The notes under the pieces were generated by a model, which saw only the letters and a program-made list of their open reading frames with translations, did no database searches and was not told the DNA's origin. This document shows positions 52,738-60,684 of a DNA stretch of 64,000 nt, piece by piece. Numbering within the stretch: the first letter of the stretch is position 1; the number at the start of each line of letters is the position of its first letter. A program made the position numbers and the translations under genes. Source of the DNA: JAFAGX01 sp035622175 (GTDB lineage Bacteria > Acidobacteriota > Terriglobia > Terriglobales > Acidobacteriaceae); the NCBI GenBank assembly GCA_035622175.1, contig DASPVV010000007.1, positions 1 to 64,000 on the forward strand, written 5' to 3'.

Positions 52738-53397
52738 ATGAACGTAAGCGGTAAAGCAGTAGCAATCGTGGCCCTGGCAGTGCTGGCATTTCCGCTTGCC
52801 GCCCTGGCCGACAACACTTCGAGCGACATAATCACCTGGTTTAACACCGACGCAACGGTTTCAACCGCAGGCGGAGTCTTATCGTTGACGACCGCTATCA
52901 CAAGTGTCACGTTAGCGAACAACAGCACGCTGACCGCCCTTCCCGGCTCTTCTCTCGGGTCGATCAGCCTGACCAGCGGCGCGCTGGTCCCCAGTTCGAG
53001 CGTAAGCTTCGCGAATGGTTGTCTGGCTTCGAGCGGCGGTTGCTCGTTCTCCTTTGCCGCTAGTTCGTTCACGATCACAAGTACGAGTAAAGGTGTACCG
53101 GGTTGGAGTGGCGAAGTAACTCCGGGCACCGACGTCACCCTGTCTGGCACGTGTGGTCACGGCGAATGTATCTACTCGGTTATAGCATCTCTGTCTTCGT
53201 CCAATGGCCAAGTTGTGGGTTCGACAGACCTGACCTTCTCGACCATCGGCAAGTTTAAGGGTGGAAGCAGCATCACGACGAGTCGGGCCGGTGGCTTGAC
53301 CAACATCACGGTTCCAGAACCCGGCACCCTGGGGCTTCTTGGAGTTGGTCTGTTTTGTCTGGCGGGAGTGCTGAGACGCAAGCTCGTCCGTTCCTAA
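52738..53397 (+). CDS. PEP-CTERM sorting-domain protein
   Basis: The 219-residue secreted protein has a signal peptide (GKAVAIVALAVLAFPLAALA). The mature part is rich in Ser, Thr and Gly, with few charges and four Cys. The C-terminal sorting signal is VPEPGTLGLLGVGLFCLAGVLRRK (PEP motif near residue 193, hydrophobic helix, basic tail). It is the likely client of the exosortase at 41962. A GGAGG site at 52724-52728 precedes the ATG, and a strong terminator follows. The function of the mature domain is unknown; it may be a heavily O-glycosylated matrix protein (inference from Ser/Thr content). Confidence 0.93.
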   Translation: MNVSGKAVAIVALAVLAFPLAALADNTSSDIITWFNTDATVSTAGGVLSLTTAITSVTLANNSTLTALPGSSLGSISLTSGALVPSSSVSFANGCLASSGGCSFSFAASSFTITSTSKGVPGWSGEVTPGTDVTLSGTCGHGECIYSVIASLSSSNGQVVGSTDLTFSTIGKFKGGSSITTSRAGGLTNITVPEPGTLGLLGVGLFCLAGVLRRKLVRS

Positions 53398-53417
53398 GGC
53401 ACAATCAATTTCTTCCG

Positions 53418-53447
53418 ATAACCCCGCATCGAGCGGGGTTATTTTTT
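53418..53447 (+). terminator. Rho-independent terminator of PEP-CTERM gene
   Basis: ATAACCCCGC (53418-53427) pairs perfectly with GCGGGGTTAT (53433-53442) around the loop ATCGA, followed by a run of T (53443-53447). It begins 21 bases after the stop codon. Confidence 0.92.
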
Positions 53448-53615
53448 GGGCCCCGGCAGCCTATTGCATCGATTGCGTACGCGCTTCGGTTTCTGGTCCG
53501 TTCGCATCACGCAAGCACGATGCGGAGGAGGGATTGCCAGCCGCGAGCTTAGGATAAGGAGAGCAACCGCGGCAGCGATGGTGCGGGGTGGGACGACAGG
53601 CGGCTTCGGGCCGAG

Positions 53616-53957
53616 CTAATGCCTCTTCGCCGCGCTTGCCCGCGGCACCGCATCCGCGGGCTTATCCGGGGGAAAATTTGCGCTCAAGTACTGGATGAAC
53701 GCCTGGCGATCTGCGGCCTCGACGACTGCTCCCCATTTGATCATCTTGTCCACTTCTTTGCCCCAGGCGGTGACGCTCAAGCGCTGCTGCAGGATGATGC
53801 GCGAATCATGGCATTCGGTACAGGCAGTGGTGACTTTAGGCTCTATGGCACCCGGGGGGAGCTGGGGAGACTGGGCGCGCAATAGAGGGGTAACTGCCGC
53901 TAGCACTGCCAGGATCGGTCCTACCTTGAGAACAACGTTACGCTTGCACATGGACAT
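53616..53957 (-). CDS. Small periplasmic cytochrome c (SorB-like)
   Basis: The 113-residue protein has a signal peptide (VLKVGPILAVLAAVTPLLRA) and one haem c site CTECH (Cys46, Cys49, His50). Met72 in DKMIKWG is a plausible sixth ligand. Its first codons overlap the end of the sulfite-oxidase-like gene by 20 bases. In sulfite:cytochrome c oxidoreductase (SorAB) a molybdenum subunit is paired with a small monohaem cytochrome, so this is probably the electron acceptor subunit. It is the last gene of this leftward operon. Confidence 0.85.
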   Translation of the reverse strand: MSMCKRNVVLKVGPILAVLAAVTPLLRAQSPQLPPGAIEPKVTTACTECHDSRIILQQRLSVTAWGKEVDKMIKWGAVVEAADRQAFIQYLSANFPPDKPADAVPRASAAKRH

Positions 53958-55101
53958 TCACCTGGTCGATGGCGTTGTAGAAGTATCCGCTGGGGTTCCA
54001 CTCTGCCGCTCGAGGCTGCACCCGCTCCTGGCTGTCGGTCGCCCGGGACAGGATCGTGTACGGACCGGCCGCGGGCACTTTCAGGCGGCAACTCCAGAGT
54101 CGCCATGCGTACCTTGCCTGTTGGCGATGGAGTTGGGCCGGTTGCCAACTGGCGCCCCCGTCGCTTGAGACTTCCACCTTCACGATCTCCGCCTCGCCCG
54201 CCCACGCGGCACCTTGAACGGCGAAAACGCGGGAATGCAGAATGGAACCTTCTGCCGGCGCCGCGATGACGGATTTCACGTTGAGCGAAGTGAGGACGTG
54301 GCTATCGTCCACATTCAGCGGTTCCCCGGGCTGGAGCGGATGATTGGGCATGCGATATCCGGGCTTCATGAAATTGCCCTCGAATTCCTTGTCGAGCACT
54401 TTGATTTCGCTCAGCCACTTGCAGGAAGCGGCCCCGATCCATCCCGGCAACAGCGCGCGGGCGGGAAAACCGTGATGCTTCGCCAGGGGTCGACCGTTCA
54501 TATGTGTGGCCACCAGGGTATCGCCGTCCATGGCTTTTTCGATCGCGACGCTGCGGATGAAGGGAGGCACTTTCCCCGGCACTTCGTCCAAACCGCGAAA
54601 CATGACGTGCCTGCCGGACGGTTGGACGCCCGCTCGCTCCAGAATGTCGCGCAGCCGAGGACCGGAGAAGTGCGCCGTACCTACGGCTCCCTTTTGCCAT
54701 TGCACGCCTGGAACATGCGGTTCATAGAGTCCGCGGCCGTTGCCCGCGCACTCGAGCGTATTGGTCACGGTGTGAATCTGGAATTTGGCAAGCTCTGCCA
54801 GGCTCAAGGTCAACGGCCTCTGCAGTTCGCCGCTGATCACGAGATTCCAGGTCTCGCCGTCGAGCGTGCTCGGTTCCTGCATGTGATTGCGCACGAAAAA
54901 ATGTGGTACCGGGGTGATCCAGGAATCAAGAAACTCGGGCGGCATTTCCAGATCCAAGAAGCGCTCGGAGCGAACGATCATGCCCTCTTTACCCGGAAGG
55001 GAGACGCCTTGCTCCTGGGCGAACGCCAGCCAGGGAGGAAGCGCGGTCGCTGCCGCAAACCCGGCGGGAACTGTCCGGAGAAAATCACGTCGCGAAATCA
55101 T
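53938..55101 (-). CDS. Sulfite-oxidase family molybdoenzyme (SorA-like), Tat-exported
   Basis: The 387-residue protein starts at ATG 55101 with a Tat signal MISRRDFLRTVPAGFAAATA. The molybdenum cofactor domain carries TNTLECAGNGR with the Mo-ligand Cys118, then MFRGLDEVPGK, HGFPARALLPGWIGAASCKWL and a C-terminal dimerisation Ig-like domain. It would oxidise sulfite, or a related oxyanion, in the periplasm and pass electrons to the cytochrome encoded next. An Rrf2-type regulator lies 67 bases upstream on the same strand. The frame is open upstream to 55374 but overlaps the regulator gene and is not coding there. Confidence 0.9.
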   Translation of the reverse strand: MISRRDFLRTVPAGFAAATALPPWLAFAQEQGVSLPGKEGMIVRSERFLDLEMPPEFLDSWITPVPHFFVRNHMQEPSTLDGETWNLVISGELQRPLTLSLAELAKFQIHTVTNTLECAGNGRGLYEPHVPGVQWQKGAVGTAHFSGPRLRDILERAGVQPSGRHVMFRGLDEVPGKVPPFIRSVAIEKAMDGDTLVATHMNGRPLAKHHGFPARALLPGWIGAASCKWLSEIKVLDKEFEGNFMKPGYRMPNHPLQPGEPLNVDDSHVLTSLNVKSVIAAPAEGSILHSRVFAVQGAAWAGEAEIVKVEVSSDGGASWQPAQLHRQQARYAWRLWSCRLKVPAAGPYTILSRATDSQERVQPRAAEWNPSGYFYNAIDQVNVHVQA

Positions 55102-55168
55102 GCAGATTCTATGGGCTCGATTCCCACGCCGCACCGGCCAATTGCCGAACGAACCGCGGCACAATGCC

Positions 55169-55672
55169 TTAGTCCTCTCGGCGCCGGCTCCCCGGCACGA
55201 CCATCGGCAACACGGGGGTTTCTCCAGCCTTCTTCTTGACTGGACCTCGCTTCGATCCCGGCCCCTTCCCACCGACGATGTCAGCGAGCGTGGTATGTTC
55301 CAGAATGCGAGCGGCGGCATTGCGCACGTCGAGGAAGAGTTGGTACAGCGCACGATGCTCCGTGTCGCGGTCAATCAGGCTGCGCAATTGCTCGGCATCG
55401 CCAAAAGGGGCAAGCGGCCCGTCAATGAGCCGGATAATATCGCTCAGGCGAATCTCGGAAGGATCCCGGCGCAGCTGGTAGCCACCCTTGGCCCCGCGCA
55501 CGCTTTCAACTATGCGGGCGTTCTTGAGTTCGAGCAGAATCAACTCTAGAAACTTCTCCGGCAAATCCTCTTCATACGCGATGTCGCGGATGCGGATGGC
55601 GCCCTGGTTGTAGCGCCGGGCCAGCATCATCATGGCTTGCAGGGCGTACAGCCCCTTTTGCGAAATCCTCAT
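55169..55672 (-). CDS. Rrf2 family transcription regulator (no Fe-S cysteines)
   Basis: The 167-residue protein has the winged-helix signature RISQKGLYALQAMMMLARRY, the recognition helix DLPEKFLELILLELKNARIVESVRGAKGGYQL and a dimer helix. The three Cys residues that hold the Fe-S cluster in IscR-type members are absent; there is no Cys at all. This resembles the cluster-free CymR branch, which controls sulfur metabolism. It precedes the SorA-like gene by 67 bases, so control of sulfite oxidation is plausible. The C-terminal tail is Lys/Pro-rich. Confidence 0.9.
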   Translation of the reverse strand: MRISQKGLYALQAMMMLARRYNQGAIRIRDIAYEEDLPEKFLELILLELKNARIVESVRGAKGGYQLRRDPSEIRLSDIIRLIDGPLAPFGDAEQLRSLIDRDTEHRALYQLFLDVRNAAARILEHTTLADIVGGKGPGSKRGPVKKKAGETPVLPMVVPGSRRRED

Positions 55673-55676
55673 AATT

Positions 55677-55701
55677 CAGTAGTATGCCATAAACTCTACT
55701 G
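55677..55701. promoter_or_regulatory. Inverted repeat ahead of the Rrf2 gene, candidate operator
   Basis: CAGTAG (55677-55682) and CTACTG (55696-55701) form a perfect 6-base inverted repeat with a 13-base spacer, starting 4 bases upstream of the Rrf2 ATG at 55672. The place is right for autoregulation. The match to known Rrf2-family sites is not tested. Confidence 0.4.
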
Positions 55702-55870
55702 CACGAATCGAGTTGATTGACATGGTGAACCCGCTGCCCAAGGCACCATCGACCGAAAGGCCTGCATTCCGCCCATTCCGAAGCAGAGTCCGACGGCTCC
55801 AGCCGACTGCCGCAGAACCGGCTCGGCGCCGCCCAAGAAAAATATCCCGCGGAGGACCGAAACGGCGCGC

Positions 55871-56659
55871 TCAATCGAGGCGCAGCACCTGGACGGTGAT
55901 GTTGTCGGGACCGCCGCGCTCCTTGGCCAGGCCGACCAGGGCACGGCAAGCATCGGCAGGTCGCATTCCGGCGACGGTTTGCTCGAGCTCATCATCGCCA
56001 ACCAAGCCCCACAGGCCGTCCGTGCACAGCACCAAGACGTCGCCGGACGCAAGCGGGATGGGATGTTCCGGACTCTCGGGTGCAAATTCTTGCCCCGCCC
56101 CCAGGGCTGCCATCAGGATATGTCGCTGGGGGTGAGTTTCCGCCTCTTCCGATGTGATGAACCCGTTGTCGACCAAACTGCCGACGTAGGAGTGGTCGTG
56201 GGTTAGGCGGGTGATCCGACCCCCTCGCACCATGTACAAGCGGCTGTCCCCGATATGGGAATAATACAGTCGATTGGCCCGCAACACGATGGCAGTCGCC
56301 GTCGTGCCCATGCCACGCAATGCAGGGCGCTCGGCAGCAAATTGATGAATGCGTTCGTGGGCTTCGCGGAAAGCCGCCGTGAGCAGCGCCTGGGGATTGC
56401 CGACCCGGCTGGTAGCGTAGAGCTGCCGGATGGCGTCGACGGCAATGCGGCTCGCATCCTGTCCGCCTTCGTGGCCACCCATGCCGTCTGCCACCACCGC
56501 AAGTCTACCCTTGTCTTCAAACTCCGCATCACTCGAAGGTTCCCAATAGCCGTATCGGTCCTCGTTACTCTGCCGCTGGCAGCCCACATCGCTCATGCCC
56601 GCGACTTCGACCCCGGCGCGCACTTCCATTGCCTCGTTGTCGTTCTCCATCCGACTCAC
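55871..56659 (-). CDS. PP2C-type serine/threonine phosphatase
   Basis: This 262-residue protein has all PP2C metal motifs: SDVGCQRQSNEDRYGY, VADGMGGHEGGQDASRIA, GMGTTATAIVL, SHIGDSRLYMVRGG, LCTDGLWGLV and RGGPDNITVQVLRL. It is cytosolic and the catalytic domain stands alone. The start is GTG 56659 or ATG 56650; the choice does not affect the domain. No Ser/Thr kinase gene is in the window, so its partner is elsewhere. It could act on the STAS protein at 58701 or on a forkhead-type system, but there is no direct sign of this. Confidence 0.93.
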   Translation of the reverse strand: MSRMENDNEAMEVRAGVEVAGMSDVGCQRQSNEDRYGYWEPSSDAEFEDKGRLAVVADGMGGHEGGQDASRIAVDAIRQLYATSRVGNPQALLTAAFREAHERIHQFAAERPALRGMGTTATAIVLRANRLYYSHIGDSRLYMVRGGRITRLTHDHSYVGSLVDNGFITSEEAETHPQRHILMAALGAGQEFAPESPEHPIPLASGDVLVLCTDGLWGLVGDDELEQTVAGMRPADACRALVGLAKERGGPDNITVQVLRLD

Positions 56660-56961
56660 CGGAAGTGATCCTCAGATGAACACGGATTATACCGAAGCTC
56701 GCGGGTGAAGCGCGCTCCCCTGCGATGGGATGGTATTGAGGATGGACCGTTCCGCGTGCGTCGGCCGATGGCGATCGCCGTTTCTCCTTAGAGAGGCCGA
56801 CGGGGGGAGTCATACGCCCAAGCCATGCACCTTATTCGCAGCAGAAGGCGGAATCTGGCTCATGCCCGGTTCCCATCCGGACAGCTGGCGGCACACCCAG
56901 ATCCCCTGGTTAGAAAATCCCCTGCCTCGGGGGCTCGGAGTGCAGCCTTGCCCTGCGCCGA
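56660..56961. other. Intergenic region
   Basis: About 300 bases lie between the small leftward gene at 56962 and the PP2C gene. I see no gene, repeat or terminator. It should contain the PP2C promoter. Confidence 0.3.
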
Positions 56962-57156
56962 CTAGAGCATTCCGCCGGTTTTGACCGTCAAAATGCTGAG
57001 GGCCGTCTCCAACTTCACAATCGCCTCAGCCAGTTCAGGATGCTCGCCAATCCGCTGGCGCAAACTCTGCAAGAGGTTATGGGCGCTCGATAAATGTTCG
57101 ACCGCCGCCCCCTGTGGCTGGCTCAAACCAGAGGGCGGTGGATTTTGCGGTTGCAT
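56962..57156 (-). CDS. Small conserved-looking hypothetical protein
   Basis: A 64-residue frame begins with ATG 57156, preceded by GGGAGGC ending 4 bases before it. The N-terminal third is Pro/Gln-rich (QPQNPPPSGLSQPQG). The rest is one amphipathic helical stretch (HLSSAHNLLQSLRQRIGEHPELAEAIVKLETALSIL), possibly coiled coil. The good ribosome site and regular helix argue for a real gene. No function is recognised. Confidence 0.65.
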   Translation of the reverse strand: MQPQNPPPSGLSQPQGAAVEHLSSAHNLLQSLRQRIGEHPELAEAIVKLETALSILTVKTGGML

Positions 57157-57485
57157 AAAAGCCTCCCTTGGTCTTGCCAACGAAAACCGCTCACCCCAAC
57201 TATAGTATTCCCAAATTGCGCCTTCCGAATCTTACGGGGTGAACTGGGAAGACCTGGCCGGAGGGGCTGCAAGTCGTTCGCGCTCCGCACTGGCACCTGG
57301 ATTGTGTTACCACTCAAGGAGCGAAGGGGTGGAGCGAGGCCAGCCGCCCCGCGAGCCGACTTCCCGCGACTGGGGGAAAGTGTGGCGTAGGTACGTTACC
57401 CTAGGGGAAACCCACCCCTGGCATTTCGGACGAGCACTTACGTAACCTTCTACCACTCCAAGGCCGCAGTTCATACTGATGGTGG
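57157..57485. other. Divergent intergenic region
   Basis: About 330 bases lie between the small leftward gene and the rightward PilZ-like gene. No gene is supported, and no convincing promoter boxes were found. Confidence 0.3.
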
Positions 57486-57977
57486 ATGAGTTTCCTTCCC
57501 CAGCTACACTCCCCACAGCGGTCTCCTCGCGCCCGTCTGGCGTGCGCGACGCCCGCGGTGTTGCGGTTCGAGGACGGCCAGCGTGCTTCCGGCAAGCTGC
57601 AAGTACTCTCCCTAACCGGCGGCCTCCTCTCGGTTTCGAATCCTGTCGTGCGGGGAGCCAAGGTTAAGATGATGTTCCTGACCCAGGCCGGAACGGTTCT
57701 GGGAGGAGCAGAAATGTTACCCCCGGTTACGAACACGCTGCAGCCTTTCCGCTTCACCTCGCTGCCCTTAGATGACCAACGCAAGCTTGGAACCACCATT
57801 AAGGCATCGCTCAACCCTCGGGATGTCGACCAGTTTTGGATCGAGAAGTTCCGGGTGGCGGCGGTTCAGACAACGACCCAGAGACGAACCTTCAAGTTCC
57901 TCGCGGGGGCGATTGCCCTCATCACCATCGGCCTGGTCGGTGCCTTTTGTGTGCTCCACCTCCCCTTGCCGAAGTAA
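57486..57977 (+). CDS. PilZ-like domain protein with C-terminal membrane anchor
   Basis: The 163-residue protein has an N-terminal beta-barrel-like region resembling PilZ (RLACATPAVLRFEDGQ, LQVLSLTGGLLSVSNPVVRGAKVKMMFLTQAG) and a C-terminal membrane helix (FLAGAIALITIGLVGAFCVL). The c-di-GMP motifs RxxxR and D/NxSxxG are poorly kept (SLTGG in the second), so ligand binding is doubtful. It is followed after 10 bases by a second PilZ protein, so the two form a pair. Confidence 0.7.
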   Translation: MSFLPQLHSPQRSPRARLACATPAVLRFEDGQRASGKLQVLSLTGGLLSVSNPVVRGAKVKMMFLTQAGTVLGGAEMLPPVTNTLQPFRFTSLPLDDQRKLGTTIKASLNPRDVDQFWIEKFRVAAVQTTTQRRTFKFLAGAIALITIGLVGAFCVLHLPLPK

Positions 57978-57987
57978 TGTGTCCTCG

Positions 57988-58674
57988 ATGCCGACAGCAG
58001 CCGAAAGCGCTCTCGACGTCACGAACACTCGCCGTTGGCCGCGATACCAAGCCAACTTGCCGGTGCTGATCTCTGCGGGCGGCGACCCCATTCCCGGACT
58101 GGCGAATGAAATCAGCCGCTCGGGAATGGCCTTGTACGGCGGCGTTTGCCTGGAACCCGGCGATCTGATGAAAGTGGAGTTCCAAACCTCCACCAAACTG
58201 AGCGTGGCCGGAGTGGTTCGCAATCGTTCAGGTTTTTGCTTTGGCCTGGAGTTCCTGACCCTGCTGGCTATCGATGAGGACGCAGCCAACCCGGCCGAGT
58301 TCGCACTTCCCCTGCCCCAGGAACGCCTGCGAGACTGGCTGGCCAGGCATCGCGGAGATGTTTCCCTCGCGATGGCATCGGCGTTTCTTCTATTCAGCCT
58401 CTTCGCCTGGGACGCGCGACCCTCGAGCCTGGGAAAGCAACCATCCCTTAGCGTTTGGGAACGAGCCCTGGTCAAACTCGGCTTGGCTGAACTCCCGGAG
58501 GAGCCGGCTCTCGCAGGAAATCCGGCCGTCCAGGTCTGGATCGACCAACACACCGCGCTTTATTACTGTCCCGGCTCGGAACTGTATGGCAAGACTCCCG
58601 ACGGCAGGTTTACCACCCAGCGTGACGCGCAGATGGACCAATTCGAGCCTGCTGCCCGCGCCTATTGCCAGTGA
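57988..58674 (+). CDS. PilZ domain protein with membrane segment and C-terminal domain
   Basis: This 228-residue protein has an N-terminal PilZ domain (TRRWPRYQANLPV for the RxxxR part, ANEISRSGMALYG for the D/NxSxxG part, GFCFGLEF closing strand). A membrane segment lies near residue 130 (LAMASAFLLFSLFAW). A small C-terminal domain ends YYCPGSELYGKTPDGRFTTQRDAQ. It would respond to c-di-GMP, a common EPS trigger. The STAS gene follows 26 bases later. Confidence 0.78.
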   Translation: MPTAAESALDVTNTRRWPRYQANLPVLISAGGDPIPGLANEISRSGMALYGGVCLEPGDLMKVEFQTSTKLSVAGVVRNRSGFCFGLEFLTLLAIDEDAANPAEFALPLPQERLRDWLARHRGDVSLAMASAFLLFSLFAWDARPSSLGKQPSLSVWERALVKLGLAELPEEPALAGNPAVQVWIDQHTALYYCPGSELYGKTPDGRFTTQRDAQMDQFEPAARAYCQ

Positions 58675-58700
58675 TCCCCCAGACGGGGTACCCTCCAGCC

Positions 58701-59054
58701 ATGAAAATCGGCACGCGCAAAGTTGAGGATGTCACGATTGTCGACATCAGCGGACAAATTATTCTCGGCCAAGAGACCGGCCTTTTGCGGAGTGCGGTGC
58801 ACGATCTGGTGAGCCGGGGAGAGAAGAAAGTCATTCTCAACCTGGCCGAGGTCAGCTATATCGACAGCTCCGGACTCGGCGAACTGATCGCCAGCTATAC
58901 CACGGTTCGAAACCAGGGGGGGCAGCTGAAATTGCTGAACCTCAGCAAGAAAGTCCATGACCTGCTTCTGATCACCAAGCTCTACACCATCTTTGATGTC
59001 AAGGAGAATGAATACTTGGCCGTTAAGTCGTTCGACTGGTTTTTCGCAAAGTGA
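58701..59054 (+). CDS. STAS domain anti-sigma factor antagonist
   Basis: The 117-residue protein is a single STAS domain: VTIVDISGQIILGQETGLLR, VILNLAEVSYIDSSGLGELIASY with the phosphorylatable Ser in DSSG, and LKLLNLSKKVHDLLLITKLYTIFDV. Start chosen at ATG 58701; ATG 58665 would overlap the PilZ gene. It likely binds an anti-sigma kinase of the RsbW/SpoIIAB type. The PP2C at 55871 is the right class of phosphatase to reactivate it. Confidence 0.9.
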   Translation: MKIGTRKVEDVTIVDISGQIILGQETGLLRSAVHDLVSRGEKKVILNLAEVSYIDSSGLGELIASYTTVRNQGGQLKLLNLSKKVHDLLLITKLYTIFDVKENEYLAVKSFDWFFAK

Positions 59055-59149
59055 GTGGAACCAGAAGCAGTCGGCCCGGGCTGCCCTGTGAGCAGGAGCG
59101 CACAGAGACTATGCGGGAATCAAAAGTAAGGTCAGGATGTGGGGAGGCG

Positions 59150-60352
59150 CTAATCGCTGGTCATGATAAACAACGGTTTCTGTTCAAAACTGCTGTAATG
59201 CGGCCGCAAGCGGTCGGTGTTGTAATGTTCCTGCACATTCACAACCTTCTTCGATGCAATCACGGTCTCGACCGGCATGTTGTCATAACGCCCGTTTTTC
59301 AACACCACGAGCCGCCCGTGAACCTGATTCAGAATGAGATCGAGAGCAAGATTTCCGTAAGCCATCGGAACGATGGAGTCGATTGCATCCGGATCTCCGC
59401 ACCGCACCAGGTATGCCAGCTTCTGATGAATCACTTCGATCGTCTGGCCGTTGTTGAATTTGGGTGACAGCTCTTGCAGCTTATTGGCCACGACGTCGCC
59501 GATGCCTCCAAGCTTCTTGTGCCCGTAGGCATCCCTCGTCTCCTTCTCGAAGATCATCTCCCCGCCTTGAAACATGGCTCCTTCGGAAACTAGCACTACC
59601 GAATAACGGCTGGGATTGTGGCGGCGATCGGCCACCAGCAGTTCGGTCAGGCGTTCAATGTCAAACTTGTATTCGGGAATCACGCAGCGGTTTGCGGCGC
59701 CCGCCATGGTCGGCAACATGGCGGTGAACCCCGCGTAACGGCCGAACACCTCAAGCACCAGAAATCGTTCGTGCGATCCCGCCGAGGTCCTGAGGTCATT
59801 CGTCATCTGGATGGTGCGAGTCACGGCCGTGCTGAACCCGATGCAGTAATCGGTGCCAGGAACATCGTTATCCATCGTCTTCGGAATCGATACCACCTTC
59901 ACCCCTTCCCGGTAGAGACGCACGCCATAGCTTAGGGTGTCATCGCCGCCGATGGGGATCAGGTAGTTCACTCCCAGCCAGTCGAGGTTGCTTAACACTT
60001 CCGGCGTTAAATCGTTGGTGTCCGCGGTGTAGGTTTCTGCCAGATGCGGCGGGATCGCGGATTTCTTCACCTTGGCGGGATTCGTACGGGAGCTGTGGAG
60101 GAATGTGCCGCCGGTACGGCCGGCGCGGTTTACGATTTCTTCCGAGAGGATCTGAAAGTTGGCATTGTTGTCGTAGTCGTTTTCGCGCACGATGTCCACT
60201 AACCCCGCCCATCCGCGCCGAAACCCAACCACCTGATATCCTTCACGCAGAGCCCGAATGGTGACCGCGCGAATGGCTGGGTTCAAGCCGGGCACGTCGC
60301 CGCCTCCGGTCAAAATCCCAATCACGCCTTTCTTGCTTGCAAAATGCGCCAT
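59150..60352 (-). CDS. pfp: Phosphofructokinase, pyrophosphate-dependent type
   Basis: This 400-residue PfkA-superfamily protein has GILTGGGDVPGLNPAIRA at the phosphate-donor site. Donor selectivity is shown by GGDD (residues 135-138, Asp where ATP enzymes have Gly) and PKTMDND (157-163, Lys where ATP enzymes have Gly). Both point to PPi as donor. FSTAVTRTIQMTNDLRTSAGSHERFLVLEVFGRYAG covers the substrate site. It phosphorylates fructose 6-phosphate reversibly. It is a stand-alone leftward gene. Confidence 0.92.
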   Translation of the reverse strand: MAHFASKKGVIGILTGGGDVPGLNPAIRAVTIRALREGYQVVGFRRGWAGLVDIVRENDYDNNANFQILSEEIVNRAGRTGGTFLHSSRTNPAKVKKSAIPPHLAETYTADTNDLTPEVLSNLDWLGVNYLIPIGGDDTLSYGVRLYREGVKVVSIPKTMDNDVPGTDYCIGFSTAVTRTIQMTNDLRTSAGSHERFLVLEVFGRYAGFTAMLPTMAGAANRCVIPEYKFDIERLTELLVADRRHNPSRYSVVLVSEGAMFQGGEMIFEKETRDAYGHKKLGGIGDVVANKLQELSPKFNNGQTIEVIHQKLAYLVRCGDPDAIDSIVPMAYGNLALDLILNQVHGRLVVLKNGRYDNMPVETVIASKKVVNVQEHYNTDRLRPHYSSFEQKPLFIMTSD

Positions 60353-60684
60353 GGTTCTCAGTTTCCTAGTGTAGGAGGGATTGAAGGCTCACCGCTCCTC
60401 CCGCTTTGATCTTCAGGCGAAGCCATCCCTCGAGACAAACCACCAACCGGCAATCATGGGAGACGAGAGCTATTTTTGTATTTTATAGGATGCATTGCGC
60501 AGGTGGGAAACTGGGGCAGCGAGAGCCAGCCCAGCCTCCGAGCGTGCCCTGCCGGCCGCCTCAGCCGCTGGCCGACTCCCCAGCCTGGCGACGACAGCAC
60601 CATGGCTTCTTTCCGGCCCGATTTTGATGGGCTTGTGGCACCTTGCGGAGCGGGAGACGAGTATGCTGGCTGCGACCCGAGTTC
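60353..60684. other. Intergenic region
   Basis: About 330 bases lie between the phosphofructokinase start and the end of the leftward membrane-protein operon. It should hold the pfp promoter; a TATAAA box on the reverse strand at 60482-60487 is the only candidate, about 130 bases from the ATG. No gene is supported. Confidence 0.3.

Noticed and set aside
55102..55374. N-terminal extension of the sulfite-oxidase-like frame
   Set aside because: It overlaps the Rrf2 gene out of frame; the Tat signal at 55101 marks the true start.
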